64,000 bases of DNA from Bipolaris cookei (Eukaryota > Ascomycota > Dothideomycetes > Pleosporales > Pleosporaceae). The notes beneath the pieces are model-generated. The model worked only from the letters and a program-made list of their open reading frames with translations. It was not told where the DNA came from and made no database searches. Numbering within the stretch: the stretch's first letter is position 1; every line of letters begins with the position of its first letter. Of this stretch, positions 1 through 11,640 are shown piece by piece. Made by a program: the position numbers and the translations under genes. The stretch lies in assembly GCA_002286855.1 (NCBI GenBank), contig NRSV01000006.1:620001-684000 (forward strand), in the 5' to 3' direction.

Positions 1-739
1 CTTGAGCTGCATCAGACCATAGGCGAGGATACCAGCACAAGCGGAAGCCAGACTGCCGAGGATGTAGAAGACTGAGTACCGCTTTCCGATATCGAAGCGA
101 GTGTCTGTATGGGTTGTCAATATCGGTCCAAGAATCTGTGGAAAGGAGTCTGCGTACACCATGTCGACAGCAGATAGACACAGCTGGGGAAGAATCCAGC
201 TTCGAGGACGCCCAGCAGCACTCGTAGACCAGCCATTGTGCCATAGTTGTTTGCAAAGCCCATGCTAATCATGACACCACCCCATGCTACTACGATAAAA
301 GAGAGGAAGTTGCGCGGTCCGAGGTAGCGGCAGATGACGGTGGCTGGGGGCTGGAAGATAATGTACGAGGCGAAGAAGACGATGGTGACAATGGAGTAGT
401 GGGAGATTGTGCCCTCGAGAACATAAAGTTTCAATTCCGCAGTCATACTGGGAGGAGTTAGCTGGGTGTTCAAGCAGCAGCAGCGAGTATGGCTTGTACG
501 GACCCAGCAATGGCGGCAGCACTCAGATTGGTGCGATCCATCAAACTGATGCAATACAAGACACCGACAGTCACGACAAGGCGGCGATCGATGCGGTGGA
601 TGATCTTTCTCTGCTCGCGCTCGGTAAATTCGCACTCGTAGGGTGTGCCATCCTGGGAGCCGTCGATATTTTCCACGAGGGACACCTGTCGCTTCTCGAG
701 GATATCGTCGTTATGTGAGACCTGGTTGTGGGAGGCCAT
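1..739 (-). CDS. MFS transporter, anion:cation symporter (Dal5-like), 5' part only
   Basis: The gene reads leftward and leaves the window, so only its N-terminal half is present. The model is exon 1 739..504, exon 2 447..158 and exon 3 104..1 and beyond; introns start GTCCGT and GTGTACG-type (T|GTACGC) and the frame is kept across both. Visible features are a hydrophilic N-terminus, a first membrane helix with the motif MDRTNLSAA typical of the family, helix 2 around IVTIVFFASYIIFQPPATV, the loop CRYLGPRNFLS, then VYLLSTWYTRFDIGKRYSVFYI, where the YTR..IGKR loop is a hallmark of Dal5/Tna1/Vht1-type permeases. Such proteins take up small organic anions such as allantoate, nicotinate or tartrate at the plasma membrane with cations. 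The substrate cannot be assigned. The start is the first ATG before a good leader (ATG GCC TCC). Confidence 0.88.
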
Positions 740-3131
740 TGCGAATTGCCGGGGTGGGGGATGGAGAAGAGAGGTAGGCAGGCTGGAAAAGAGGGACGGG
801 GGTGCATGATATATGTACGCATGTAGACATCATGTCTATGTACATACATGTGGACATGACTATCCTAGTCCAAGCTCCTGACATTTGCCTGCCTGCTCCC
901 CCGCCATGGCACCCTGCCAAGAAAGGCAAGCGCAATGGGGAGTGTTCTTTCTGTGTCGAGCAAAGTACCGAGGCACAGGGCAGCATGGGCCCTACGCCGC
1001 CTGCAAAAGAAGAAAGAACGCCGCGGGTCGACACAAAACACTGACTATACGGAAGGCGCAAAAGCTGGGGAGAGGCTTGGTATGTGGGGACCCCGCATGC
1101 TGCCGCCCCCCATCTCGCCCCTCGTCGACAACAAGACATTCCAAGTAAAGCGGAAGCTGTCTTATACCCATCGTCGCCTGTCTTGTCATCCACTGTATCC
1201 ATGCTTCCGACAGGAACGCGACGAGCCGCACGCAGAATTGACCGAGCTGCCACCGACGGCTCTTGTTCTTTGTCCGCCCTCTTGACGCTGTGTCACCCGG
1301 CCTCCTTGGAATGTGTTTCGACTGCACGCGCGGGGTAGTCTCGCTTGCTGCTGCTCCACCGGGCCCATTTTCACGCTCAACATCTTGTCCCGACTTGGAC
1401 GCTGCTCCGGAAGGCGTCGTCCCATGTGTGGCTACGAGCCGCATGCGAACAAGGACGATTTGCTGCCATGGACCGCGCCCCAAGCCGCCGGTCCCTTGGC
1501 GTATACATCGATGTGCCGTCATCTGGAGCCTCTGAAGTGCTCTTTGTCGTTGCCCCTTCGTGTAATATGTGTACGCGTCCCGTTTGTGCAACCCTGTAGG
1601 CCATGACAAACATGCAGGAAATGTCGACTTTGTCTCTTCGACACAGCATCTACTGGCGCGCCTTTTGGGCACTCGGGGCATTTGGGGCATTCGGGGCACT
1701 CGGGGAGATACTAATGGCCTGCAGGGTGCCAGTTGCTGTTACTAGTTTGTCAAGTCGGTGCCATACCGCCCTTTGACAGCTGCACTGTCCTTTCCCACAT
1801 CCGTATTCTGGCCTGATTCGCCTACCACTGTCCCTGTCTATTGATCAGCAGTCTCCACGATCTAGTCACGCTTGCAAAAATTCCGGCTAAGGAACTCCCT
1901 TGATTTCCGTCACTACGCAAGGTGCCCTTAGGAATACTTGTTTGCGTTTAGATCTGTGGCGCAATCACCCCACCCTATGCATCTTACTGGCTTTTGCAGA
2001 GCACTCACATCCCGTTATGTCCATGGACTGAAGCAACTGTGAGCCCTCCATCAGTCATCATGGGTTATGGTTTCTACACATCGAGCTGAGTCGTCAAGTC
2101 TAGCCGATAATCTTGGCCCATCATCCATCTTTGACGCGAGACTAGGGCCCCATCTGCATTTGCCAAGCGGCCGTCTCAACTGTGCCCTGGAAAAGCATCA
2201 CCCTAGTCACAGAAAACCCACGTGTAGATGCCCTATGAATCAGCCCATTACAAGTGGCGATCCTCGCCTCGTATCCTGGTGGTTGGGAGCCCCAATGCGC
2301 CTCTACCCCGGATTCTCCCTCAACTACAAATTCAGATAAACAAGTCTCATTACTTGTCCAATCATACCCCAGAAGCTGGTGCACTAGCCGAGGCATATGC
2401 AGTCTCTCAACACCAAACTGTCCTAAGGGCCCCCTCAGATGATGCTTACAAGGTCCGACCAACACCCTTCACCCCTCCATGCTCGTATACCTAAGCTTAG
2501 ATAAAGGACTCTTTGCCAATCACAATGGGCTAATGGGCCGAGACATTTACCCTCAATGCCTTACAGCCACAATACCCACCGGCTTGCAGCGTTGCATCTA
2601 CGGCGACCAACAATCACTCAAGAGATCAGTGTCTTGGAAACGAAATCAAAGGGTACAGGGTATACACTGTCCAATGGTGTTGTAAACTGCTGTTTACGTT
2701 CCGAGGCATGGAGCTCGAGACATGGGGTAGCCAAGGTAGTGGGTGCATGGCGGATAAGCCACAGTTGCTAGGCATTGCCAGGGAGATGGTTGGGCTAATA
2801 TGGTCGCCCATGGACCAGAAGCTTGTCTTTGTATCTCGTCATGCTGGTGTTCTATACATACTGTTTCTCTTATCCATCTGACTTTCTGTCCTTGTGATGT
2901 AGTATGAAGTGAGTTGAACATAGACCTGATGTCCCAAGATTTCCAAACGGACAGTTTTGTGTTACATCTTTTTCGAAGCTGTTTAGAAATATACATCTAC
3001 TGTTGAATTCTCCTATCGAGACTTGCTCACTGCCTTATATCAATAGAGTTACAGCGTACACCACCGTTGACGAAATACTTCAACCTCTTATTCTACAGCG
3101 AACTTGTTGTATCCAAAACCTTGACTGCCGT
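740..3131. other. 2.4 kb spacer with no supported gene
   Basis: This lies between the start of the MFS gene and the 3' end of the UBA-like gene. Open frames on both strands here are composed of low-complexity, R/P/H-rich translations without recognisable domains or consistent splice structure. The stretch contains a short 9-bp tandem repeat near 1672-1705. The first few hundred bases presumably hold the promoter of the leftward MFS gene. I see no tRNA or other RNA gene. Confidence 0.6.
1672..1705. repeat. 9-bp tandem repeat, about 4 copies
   Basis: The unit is GGGCAYTYG, repeated head to tail with one or two substitutions between copies. It lies in the non-coding spacer and looks like a small minisatellite. 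Confidence 0.7.
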
Positions 3132-4638
3132 CTACAACATAAACTTCTTGCCTGCTTCCGTTGTCGGGAAATACTCTGTAGCGTTCCCCTTTTGCTTAGG
3201 CATCTGAAACCTCTTCATCACAGTCGTATGCAGCAAAAATAACAATGCCAACCTAACCGTAACAGTACCGGTCCTCTCATCCAGCACGTCACTGTGCTTA
3301 ATCGGATCCGAATAATACACATGCGGTTCCACCATCGTATACACGAACGCAACCCGCGGCGGTTCTCCCGGCTCCGCCACATTCAACTTCTTGCCCTTGT
3401 ACACAATAGCAAAGCGAAGAAACATCTCATCGCTGCTGACCAGGAACCCATATTCCGTATTGCACTCTAGCATCCAGCGCGCCACATCGCCTAACCACAC
3501 ATCCCTCAGTTCTCATCATCAAGTGTTTGGAAGAGGGGATGTTCATCTTACCTAATATACACCGCAGACTCCCCCACGTATTCCTCGCCGCATTCTTGAT
3601 CGCCAGCGTCAACGCACCGGGTCTTCCCCCCAGATACTCCGCATGCCCCACCAGCCTCATCTCATCCTTCCCGCTTGCAGCTTTTGAGCGAACAATAAAC
3701 GCTGGCTTCACACCTTTCGCAGACAACTCCTCGTTCTGTGCTGTGCTCTCGAGCCAGATGCCCTGCGGCAAGTTGTCGCCACAGATATCCCTCATGGCCC
3801 GCGTGGTAAGTAGCGTGTTGTATATTTTCTCCACGGGCTCCAGGACTTCACGGGTGAAATGGGATTCTAGGCTCGCGGGAGCGGGGGACGAGGGATGAGA
3901 GGGTGAGGTAGCACGTGGCAAGTCGACTTGGAAGCCTTGGAGTTGGCGGAAGGCTTCGGTGCATTCGGGGCGGTTCCAGTGCTCGATTGCATCGGGGTTG
4001 AAGTCGTGCCAGCGGTAGATATAGCCTAGGAACCAGTGGCGCTCTGCATCGGCGGGGAGGAAGAGGGGGGCGTTGGGGGTGGGTGGGGGGAGGTAGTCGG
4101 TACGGAAAGGGTGAAGGATTGCAGCTTGGGCGTCGAAGTGCTCCATGTCTCGGGGTGAGTTCAAGCGGAGGAAGGTTCGTGGTGGGTCTGGAGAAGTATC
4201 TTCTGGAGAGCCATTGCGGGATTTTGGTTTTGTGGTGCTGAAGGAGGAAGAGCCTGAGAGGCTTGCGATTGGGGGTGAGCGTCTGCGTGTACGTGGTCTT
4301 TGGGTGGGCGAAGAGCTTGCTTCTCGCCTTCTAGACTAGCGGTCAGTATAGAAATTGCAACAGAATGATACTAGGTATTTCTTTTACTTGTTTTCAGACT
4401 GTTTGTCGGTCTTGAGAATTGCACTTGTATCCCCGAGTGCGTCACCGACCATTTCCTCGTAAAGATTGATTGCATTGAGCGGACTCTAGTCGCTGATTTC
4501 TAGCAGCCTGTGTGCTATGTGAATGTCTTCAATACTGGTAATAGTTACAAATTGATCCAAGCGGGCTCGTTGCTGCGCAGTTAGACGTTCCAACGAGTGA
4601 CCGGTTTCAGGGGAGTCTTCTTCTTTTTTGGAAGACAT
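3132..4638 (-). pseudogene. UBA-like domain protein of unknown function, interrupted by an in-frame TAG at codon 51
   Basis: Three exons fit in phase: 4638..4388, 4330..3552 and 3511..3132. Intron 1 has a GTAAAA donor, an ATACTGAC branch and a TCTAG acceptor; intron 2 is only 40 bp with a GTAAGA donor. Residues 1-75 resemble a UBA-like helix bundle (LTAQQRARLDQFV, then HRLLEISD, then SPLNAINLYEEM). Between LEISD and SPLNA the codon is TAG (4488..4486), where UBA-like domains usually have W. The remaining ~420 codons are open: a basic S/P-rich linker, then a domain I cannot name (DAERHWFLGYIYRWHDF, GVKPAFIVRS, DVARWMLECNTEYGFLVSSDE, MVEPHVYYSD). The last part weakly recalls the PD-(D/E)XK-like region seen with FunK1 proteins, but I do not claim that. 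Either the allele is null, a sequencing error is present, or translation starts downstream at the Met in EEMVGD. A 63-nt in-frame intron ending at the TAG is formally possible but would delete the UBA core. Confidence 0.6.
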
Positions 4639-5523
4639 GGCGAGGGTGAGTGTTGCGTTGCGAGGGTATTGTTAACGATGGGATGATTGAAGGGGGTGCT
4701 TAATGATGAAGACGCTAAATACAATGCCGGATGTTAGTGGAAAGTAGACGAGCATAGTATACGTTACCTATTTAGGTCGGCTCTTGAGTACTTGCTCTAG
4801 GAAAAGTGATTTAGAAGGGTCAGTGCTTGTTACTGGAAGGTCATACGTCCGCTCTTTACATATTCTGGTGGTTCTTGCAATAGTAGTGCTCGCCACGAAG
4901 AGACTACACTAGCTCCTCTCGAATTTAATATTCATTTCATGTAGGCAAAGTCACCATTTTCCCCTCCTAAGAAGCTGAACATCTGAGATACTACCAAATA
5001 ATACTAAAACTGGCCACTGGATGGCATGTCCACTTTCCAGTGCGAAAAATGTCTAAAGGGCCTAACGCTTATATTGTTGATCTACTAGGCAGCGATAAAA
5101 CAAGTAATAAAATATATCACGCAATATATTTCCATCATGACTTTGAAGTGTCAAGTCACCGGATTACAACCGACTTGAATGTCAGATATCGTAATGAATT
5201 AAGAATGCTTGTTGCGATACCCTAGCATATCCCAATAACACAAAGTAAGGCAAAGTTCATATTCTGATAGAGAGGTGCCAGTACAAATAAAATGTCTGGA
5301 CACACATTCCAACGACATTCGAGGTTACAAGGAAGAAGTGGGCACCCCAAGAATCTTCCAAGCTTTAACCGAACCGTCCCGCAGCTGCGCTCCGCCTATG
5401 ACACCATCGCGCGGAAGAGAGTCCCGACATCTTGTTTACACCACCAAAGCATGATTCCAATGCGGGCGCGCCCAGTGTCCCTTGCAGCCGTTTCAACGAC
5501 TCCCTACCCGCCAATCTGAAGCA
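4639..5523. other. AT-rich intergenic stretch
   Basis: This separates the divergent UBA-like gene (leftward) and the hypothetical gene starting at 5524 (rightward), so it should hold both promoters. Around 4900-5280 it is noticeably AT-rich. A 61-codon frame at 5040-5225 shows no domain. I see no RNA gene. Confidence 0.55.
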
Positions 5524-6373
5524 ATGTACGCATTGACACTAGCTGGCATACCAATCGCCGTAGGCGCAAACGAAGCCGTGCATCAACAACGGCTTCTAGA
5601 CGAAGAAGCAGAGGCCGAAGAGCGCCAGGAAGAGTTTTATCTCGATGTCTTTTGTGATGCGAAGAGTCGGAAGAAAGATGAGGTTCATGGCGCGATTGTT
5701 GTCTTGAAAGATGGAAAGGTAGAGGACCACCCGCTTTATGTACCAGCGCAACAAATTGCTGCATGAGAGAAGAAGAAAATGCAGAGTGCTAATGAACATA
5801 TAGATACGCCTCTGGCCCAAAGATCCAGAAACAGGTCTCCCAAAACCCGGTCCAAACGATGAACCAGCACCCCACCCATTCATAGGATTCTATCTACCCT
5901 TCCCATCCTCTGAACTCCCGCACCGCCCCATGCCCGCAGCCCCAGTCCTCGGCCTCGTCAGCACTGTACCCCCATCTTCCCAACTATTCCCTTCCTCACC
6001 AGAATCATCAGCCCCGTCTACCCCCTCTCCCGCCCCAAAAACCGCCCCACGACCCGCGAAACCAAAGCTAAACTGGATCTACGCGCATGATAAAACTCGC
6101 GAGTTGCGCTATGGACCGCGGTCTGAAGCGAAGAAGTACAAGATTGGGCCATGGGATTGGACAGAGGATGAGCAGGGATTGACGCTGGATGATGAGGAGT
6201 GTCTTGTTGCTGTAGAGGAGGAAAAGGGAGGGTATGGATGGGCTGTGTATTGGGATCGTGAGGATGATTGTTTGAAGGGTGTGGGGGTGGGGCAGGAGAG
6301 GAGGGTGCTGAGATGTAGTTTGGAGAGGCGACTTGTTGAGGAGAAGAGGATTAAGGGTTTGGATGAGGATTGA
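5524..6373 (+). CDS. Hypothetical protein, ~254 aa
   Basis: Two exons, 5524..5718 and 5804..6373, join in phase 0. The 85-bp intron has a GTAGAG donor, a GCTAATG branch and a TATAG acceptor. The protein starts with a short hydrophobic stretch (MYALTLAGIPIAVGANEAV), continues with an acidic coiled segment (LLDEEAEAEERQEEFYLDVFC) and a basic stretch, and then the phrase IRLWPKDPETGLPKPGPNDE. A P/S-rich linker (about residues 110-140) follows, and the C-terminal part has KLNWIYAHDKTRELRYGPRSEAKKYKIGPWDWTEDE and GYGWAVYWDREDD, which looks folded. This architecture seems like a conserved but uncharacterised ascomycete protein. I do not recognise a catalytic motif and assign no function. The ATG at 5524 is preferred because no in-frame ATG lies further upstream in the open frame. 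Confidence 0.75.
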
Positions 6374-7299
6374 GATGATGACGGGATGCTGTTGCTAGCG
6401 AGGAGTTGGGAGGGTAGGAGGGTTTTTGGAGCGAATGTTGATGAGGTCGAGCCTTACATTATTTCGTGCAGGGCAGGTTTGATTTGATTCGCTGGTGTTG
6501 ATAGTCTTACAGACGTATGAAGAAGTAACGACTTGTAGTTTAGCTATTGGTGCATGCATACTTGTTTATGAAGCATGTCCCAAAGGATTTGCACAGTATG
6601 GCCATGATATATTCCTTATGGGAGAAATTCCAGACATGGCAAATACGTCAATATCATATTGGCAAAAACAGGAGTGCTGCTATTCCTCCATACTACTGTG
6701 TTCGTCACGTAAAGCATCTACGACAGCAGTCCCAGTCTACTATTCCATGCCTCCATACCTCTCCCATCATCCGATCCCAGAACAATCTCACCAGATCGCA
6801 CCACATCCATCCCTCCGTCGTACCGCGATTCCAAGGAAAGTGCATCGATCACCCGTGCGCGATTCGATTTGCGCCATCTAGTAAGCGGGTCGTCGCGCGC
6901 GCGTCGCATGGGATCCCTGTTGCTGGGCCACACAGGCGCGTGTGGTTTCCCCGGCAAGACGCAGGGACACACCCACAAACGCATAAACACAACAACACAC
7001 ACACGCCCAATTAGTCCATTTAGTAGTGGGGTGGTTTGCCAACTCGAACATTAACAACCACGATTTACGCTTCTTCGCTCCCCCCCTCCCTTTATTCAAC
7101 TAACATCAGTACGAAAAAGTGCAGAGTTTCTTCTTTATTCCTTCACGAACCTTGCTGCATTTTCTCCCCCCCTTTTTTGCGGCTAGCAGCTGGATCTCAG
7201 GATAGTCTTTGCAGTGTATACCGGGCTTTTCTGTGGTACTTGGTAACAGCATTGTGTAAAACCTCCTAACGGCGTGTACGACTTTGAACGACGAACATA
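6374..7299. other. Intergenic region with promoter of the E2 gene
   Basis: No gene is supported. The last ~250 bases before the E2 start are pyrimidine-rich (for example 7078-7100 and 7160-7180), typical of fungal core promoters and 5' leaders. A CA-rich stretch lies near 6964-7010. Confidence 0.55.
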
Positions 7300-7946
7300 A
7301 TGGCTCTCTTATCGAATGGACGAGGAAACGGTACCAACGCCACTGTTGCTCAACGGTACGTCTCTCCCTTCCACCTTCGCCACCACCGCATAGAACTAAC
7401 TCATATTCCCAGCCTCCAGAAGGAGCTCATGGACATCATGACCAAGCCCACCCCCGGCATCACCGCCTTCCCCGACGACGAAAACATGACCAAATGGACC
7501 GCCACCATCGACGGTCCCGCAGATACGCCCTACGCAAACCTCGTCTTCAAGCTCTCCATGGAATTCGCAAACAACTATCCCTACAGCCCACCAACAGTGC
7601 TCTACAAAACCCCCATCTACCACCCCAATGTCGATTTCTCGGGCCGCATCTGCCTCGACATCCTCAAGGACAAGTGGAGCGCAATCTACAACATTACAAC
7701 TGTGCTGTTGAGTCTGCAGAGTCTGCTGGGTGAACCAAACAAGTAAGTAGTAGTAGTAGAAGAAGAAGAAGAAGAAGAAGAAAAAGAAGAAGGTAGCATA
7801 TATGTATAGATGTATACGGAAACTAACAAAGATATAGCTCAAGCCCTCTAAACGGCCAGGCCGCCGAACTCTGGGACAAGGACCCTGCAGAGTACAAGCG
7901 TCTCGTACTGGCTCGCCACAAAGCACCCGAGGAACTAGACGCTTAA
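7300..7946 (+). CDS. Ubiquitin-conjugating enzyme E2, UBE2C/UbcH10 type
   Basis: Three exons, 7300..7355, 7413..7742 and 7838..7946, encode 164 residues. Both introns have perfect donors (GTACGT, GTAAGT) and ACTAAC branch sites. The protein is a single UBC fold: LQKELMDIM helix 1, ITAFPDDENMTKW, the YPYSPPTV loop, the HPN motif in YHPNVDFSGRICLDIL with catalytic Cys at residue 99, and the WSAIYNITTVLLSLQSLLGEPN helix. The sequence GRICLDILKDKWSA and the extended N-terminus match UBE2C, the E2 that works with the anaphase-promoting complex to place ubiquitin on cyclin B and securin at mitotic exit. It would act in nucleus and cytosol. Length is slightly shorter than the human protein (179 aa), owing to a shorter N-terminal tail. 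Other E2 classes are less likely because of this loop sequence. Confidence 0.95.
7747..7792 (+). repeat. GTA/GAA trinucleotide microsatellite in an E2 intron
   Basis: Directly after the donor GTAAGT of the second E2 intron come about four GTA units running into about eight GAA units. On the opposite strand this reads TTC/TAC. Confidence 0.85.
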
Positions 7947-9430
7947 TTGATACATAGATATCGCGGCTATTCCTTTTTGTTCTTTCCGTTTCGTCCCCCG
8001 CCTCCCATGTTTTAAATCGGGTTTTCGGAAGTCGGTTCTCGGCTGCCGGTGTGTCTCTTTTTTGTTGAGAGAGGGACTGCTTGCTCCGGCAGATGCACTT
8101 TTCGCCCGGCACATGTGGGAAATGGGGTCATTCGGCCCGATTCTTCTTTTTCTTTGTTTGGCGCGCACTTGGCCGATGAACGGAGGGGTTCGGTTTGTGG
8201 GTCTTGGTTTTGAGCAAAGAATAAGGCGTTGGTGGCGTGAGTGAGTGGATTAGCAACAGAGTTCATGCAAGGCTATTTTTTTTTGATGAAAGATGGGGAC
8301 TTGTGGCTCAGGCAGTTTGTAATGTAATTGCTTTTTGTTCTCTTTCTTCTTTGGCTTTTTGGGGGGCAGAGAACTTGTCCGGCGGCATTAGCAGGAGGCT
8401 TTGTGTCTTGGCTTGTCCCTTTCTTGTGCTAGGGCAGGTAAGACCGGGCTTGGAAGCAGGCAAAGACGTTGCTGTCACATTGGGGACGCCCGCGCTATCT
8501 ATAGTCTTGACCATGGAACTCTGGCAATGGAGGCAGGTTGATTACCCTTTTGTTCCGTTCGGGTATGGTGTTGGGGGCAGTTGCTCGGGGATGACAAGAA
8601 ACTCCGCTCTAGTAGTTCCATGAGTGCACCACCTCCCCATTACGTGTGCAAGCCGTGTTTGGCTAAAATACGAAAGACATGCACGCACACACACAGCTTC
8701 CTAGAATGAATCAAAGTTTGAACTGGGACAGGTTTTTTTTCTTTCTCCTTCCTTTTGCAAACAGGCCTTCGTATTGCGATTTGGAGTAATATCACCTACA
8801 TACATGTTATATAAGTGTGTACGTATGTATATGTATGATACTTGCAACATGACGCATCGGTGCTTGCCACCCCCCCTCCCCCCCCGGCAAACAGGCTAGC
8901 AACACCCCGATCCACCCAAAAAAACATGGGGGATGCAGTCCCCCATCCCCCCTCTCTTCTCTTGTTCCCCTCTCGGGGGTGAAATGAATACAAGGCAATG
9001 TTTCCGGAGCCAAAGAAATGTTGCCGGAGCAAAAAAGAGCGTTCGGAAAGCATATGATACATAGTCTTGCCAGCAAGAAATTTGGTGCCGCAGCAACAGG
9101 CATACGTTATGTACGCAAAGTGCACAAAGGTCACACATACATACTCAAGCTGCCCGTCAGTTTGCCTGCGCCCCCATGGCTTATGCGCCCAGCGAACGAG
9201 GAAGCGAGCGATGCGAGCAAGTGTGGGAGAGAGAGGCAGAGCCAATCGAGGCGTGACTTTGTGCAGTGGGAGAACATCGACGGCGTTATTCGTCGGCCGC
9301 CCCACGCACGCCCGCCACTGCCGCCGCCGACGTGGGCGGGATCAGTGGCCTGGGAGGGGTGGGTGGGCAAAGGATAGGCAAGAGTGGGCAGATGGGCAGG
9401 GCGTGGGCGTGCAAGCCCCAACCTGGGAGT

Positions 9431-9486
9431 CGTGTGCGTGTGCGTGTGCGTGTGCGTGTGCGTGTGCGTGCGTTGTGTGTGTGTGG
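9431..9486. repeat. GTGTGC hexamer / GT microsatellite
   Basis: About six to seven head-to-tail copies of GTGTGC pass into a short GT run. Confidence 0.9.
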
Positions 9487-10503
9487 TGGCCGACCGGCTG
9501 GCCGCAGCACGCGCCGCGCCTTTTTGCTGTCAGGGCACATCGCATCAATGGCAGGGCTCAACATCAGAATAGAAGGGATCTACCTCGTCGCCGATCAGGG
9601 CAAAGCAGCTTCTAATAGTATATACATAGTTTTGCTGCTGCTGTTGCTGTTTGTCGTCGTTGTTTGGCTTGACTGCGTACCATACCATGTTCTCTTTTTT
9701 TTTGTGTGTCTGCCATTTGAAGGGGCTAGAGTAAATAGGGAGATTGGGGCGGTGTGCGTAGGGCAATGAAGTTTGGGTCGTCGAGTTTGATCAAAGAGGC
9801 TGGATGGCAATCGGGGCGTGTTTGACGTGGCGCTCGTGTAGAGGAAAGGGCCTGCTGAGTGTGATTCAGCTTTGCCATAGCAGTGGTGCTGAGCTGTCGA
9901 AGATCTACTAAACTTGGACATGGTACATATGTCTGGCCCAAAAGACTGACTGCATTGAAACGTGAGATTGATATGGAAGGAGACAATTGTGTGACGGCTT
10001 TCATTTCGCAAACGGCGGCCGTTCATGCATGCGGGTTCAAGGTCCGATAGACTTGGACCGTAACAACCACCATGACCGATATTATGAATGAGAATGTAAG
10101 GCGATATGATACATGGCCCCCCGGGTCTCAATCTCCCAAACGGTCTGGCCCTTGGCGAGGGCAGCGCGCGTAGCTCAGAGCACATGACACAGGCTTACCT
10201 CTAGTCAGCTGCCAGACAAAAAAAGTACATTTCTTGAGCAAAGTCTTGACGTAGATATGTGTAACTGTGCACGCTGCAACTTGGCCGGCGAGGCAGGTGA
10301 TGGCGGTCTGGCAATCTAGGGACCGGGCTCGATTTAACTGTGCATCCTAATTAGATGAGATAAGCGCGGGTGTGGGTGTGGATGCCGCAGTGCGGGGAGA
10401 GTGCAAAGTGCTTCTGGTTGGTCCTATTCGTCTAAGAATGACTCCGATGCAAGCACCACATCGGGTTTTTAATACATTTCGGGACATCGGCTAGTGCAAT
10501 ACG

Positions 10504-10504
10504 A

Positions 10505-10539
<35 letters not shown>

Positions 10540-10550
10540 GAGAGAGAAAG
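10504..10550. repeat. GA dinucleotide microsatellite
   Basis: A run of about a dozen GA units is followed by interrupted GAGAAA units. Confidence 0.9.
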
Positions 10551-11002
10551 CACAAATGGTGATATCTGCTTGTATGGCCATCTGACAAGGTATGTAGCGG
10601 TGGATGCTGCTGACATTGCCATGTGGCATGCCAAGATCAAGGCTGGCTTTGCACAGAGATTTGTTCCGACTTCAAGAAAAAAGTAGACGTTACGCACACG
10701 AGGGGCAAGCTGATGAAGGAAAAAGCATCTGCATTGATATTGCAGTCGTCAGCTTGGCTGGCGGTTGGGCGGTCTTGTGACAAAAGGCTGTCGCGCTTCA
10801 TCTATATGCCATGCGGCTGGTTTGCAAGGGCAATATCGCCAAAAGAGGCGACCAGGGGCATCTGGATATTGCAGGTACAGAGATAAAAAGTACGTACGTA
10901 CTTGGGTCGGACAGGGCTCTCACAAGACAAAAGGCGTGCAGATTAAAGGCAGCTTCTCCAGCGTAGTGACCAACAAAGCGGCTGCGGATCGGAGGGCGAT
11001 CA

Positions 11003-11034
11003 TGGTCTGGTCTGGTCTGGTCAGGTCAGGTCAC
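11003..11034. repeat. GGTCW pentamer tandem repeat
   Basis: About six copies of GGTCT changing to GGTCA stand in tandem inside the gene desert. Confidence 0.75.
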
Positions 11035-11559
11035 CAGCGATCGAGGGGCTGCCGGCCGTCTTTGGAGCACAGGTTGGAGTACAGAAGCGGGCGTGACAAG
11101 TCGAGGTACATGGTGGTTCCCATAGTGGTCGGTTATTGTTACCGGTGGCCGAAGTGGGCGCGAGGTTCCGGAGCGGATTGATTTGGAGGGCCATGGGCTA
11201 GCCTGTTAGTGCATCCCCATTGCGCATGACGCTGCAGCCATCACGCCGTGTGCGAATCATGGAATCTTCTCTGCGTGCGGGCGCACGTTGGCTGGGATGG
11301 GTGGTATAGGGTGGAAAGCTGTGGCTGAATGCTAGCAGGTGGGGGGTCGTACACCTACTCGTACATGCACGCACACTCACTCACTCATGGCTTGACTCGT
11401 GCCGCCGCCCGAGTTTGGGCGAGGAAACACGACGAGTGTCAGCAAACACCAGGCCCGCCCCGCACCAGAGGGCGTCGTGGCGTGTGAGGAGGGCTTCGTG
11501 AAGCGATGGATGGGCTGTCGGCCATGGGGCTCGCGGTACCGGCATGAGTATCGCACGCC

Positions 11560-11640
11560 CTGCTATGCCTGCCTGCTATGCCTGCCTGCTATCCTATGCC
11601 CGCTGCTGTGTGGTGTGGGCTGTGGGCTGTGGGCTGTTCC
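11560..11640. repeat. Two adjacent short tandem repeats
   Basis: A 13-bp unit (TGCTATGCCTGCC) occurs about 2.5 times, and shortly after it a 7-bp unit (GTGGGCT) about three times. Confidence 0.7.

Noticed and set aside
992..1699. 235-codon leftward frame in the first spacer
   Set aside because: Arg/Gln/Pro-rich random-looking translation built partly on the 9-bp repeat; no homologue known to me.
9067..9615. 182-codon frame across the GTGTGC repeat
   Set aside because: Contains an alternating Ala/Cys run coded by the microsatellite; not a gene.
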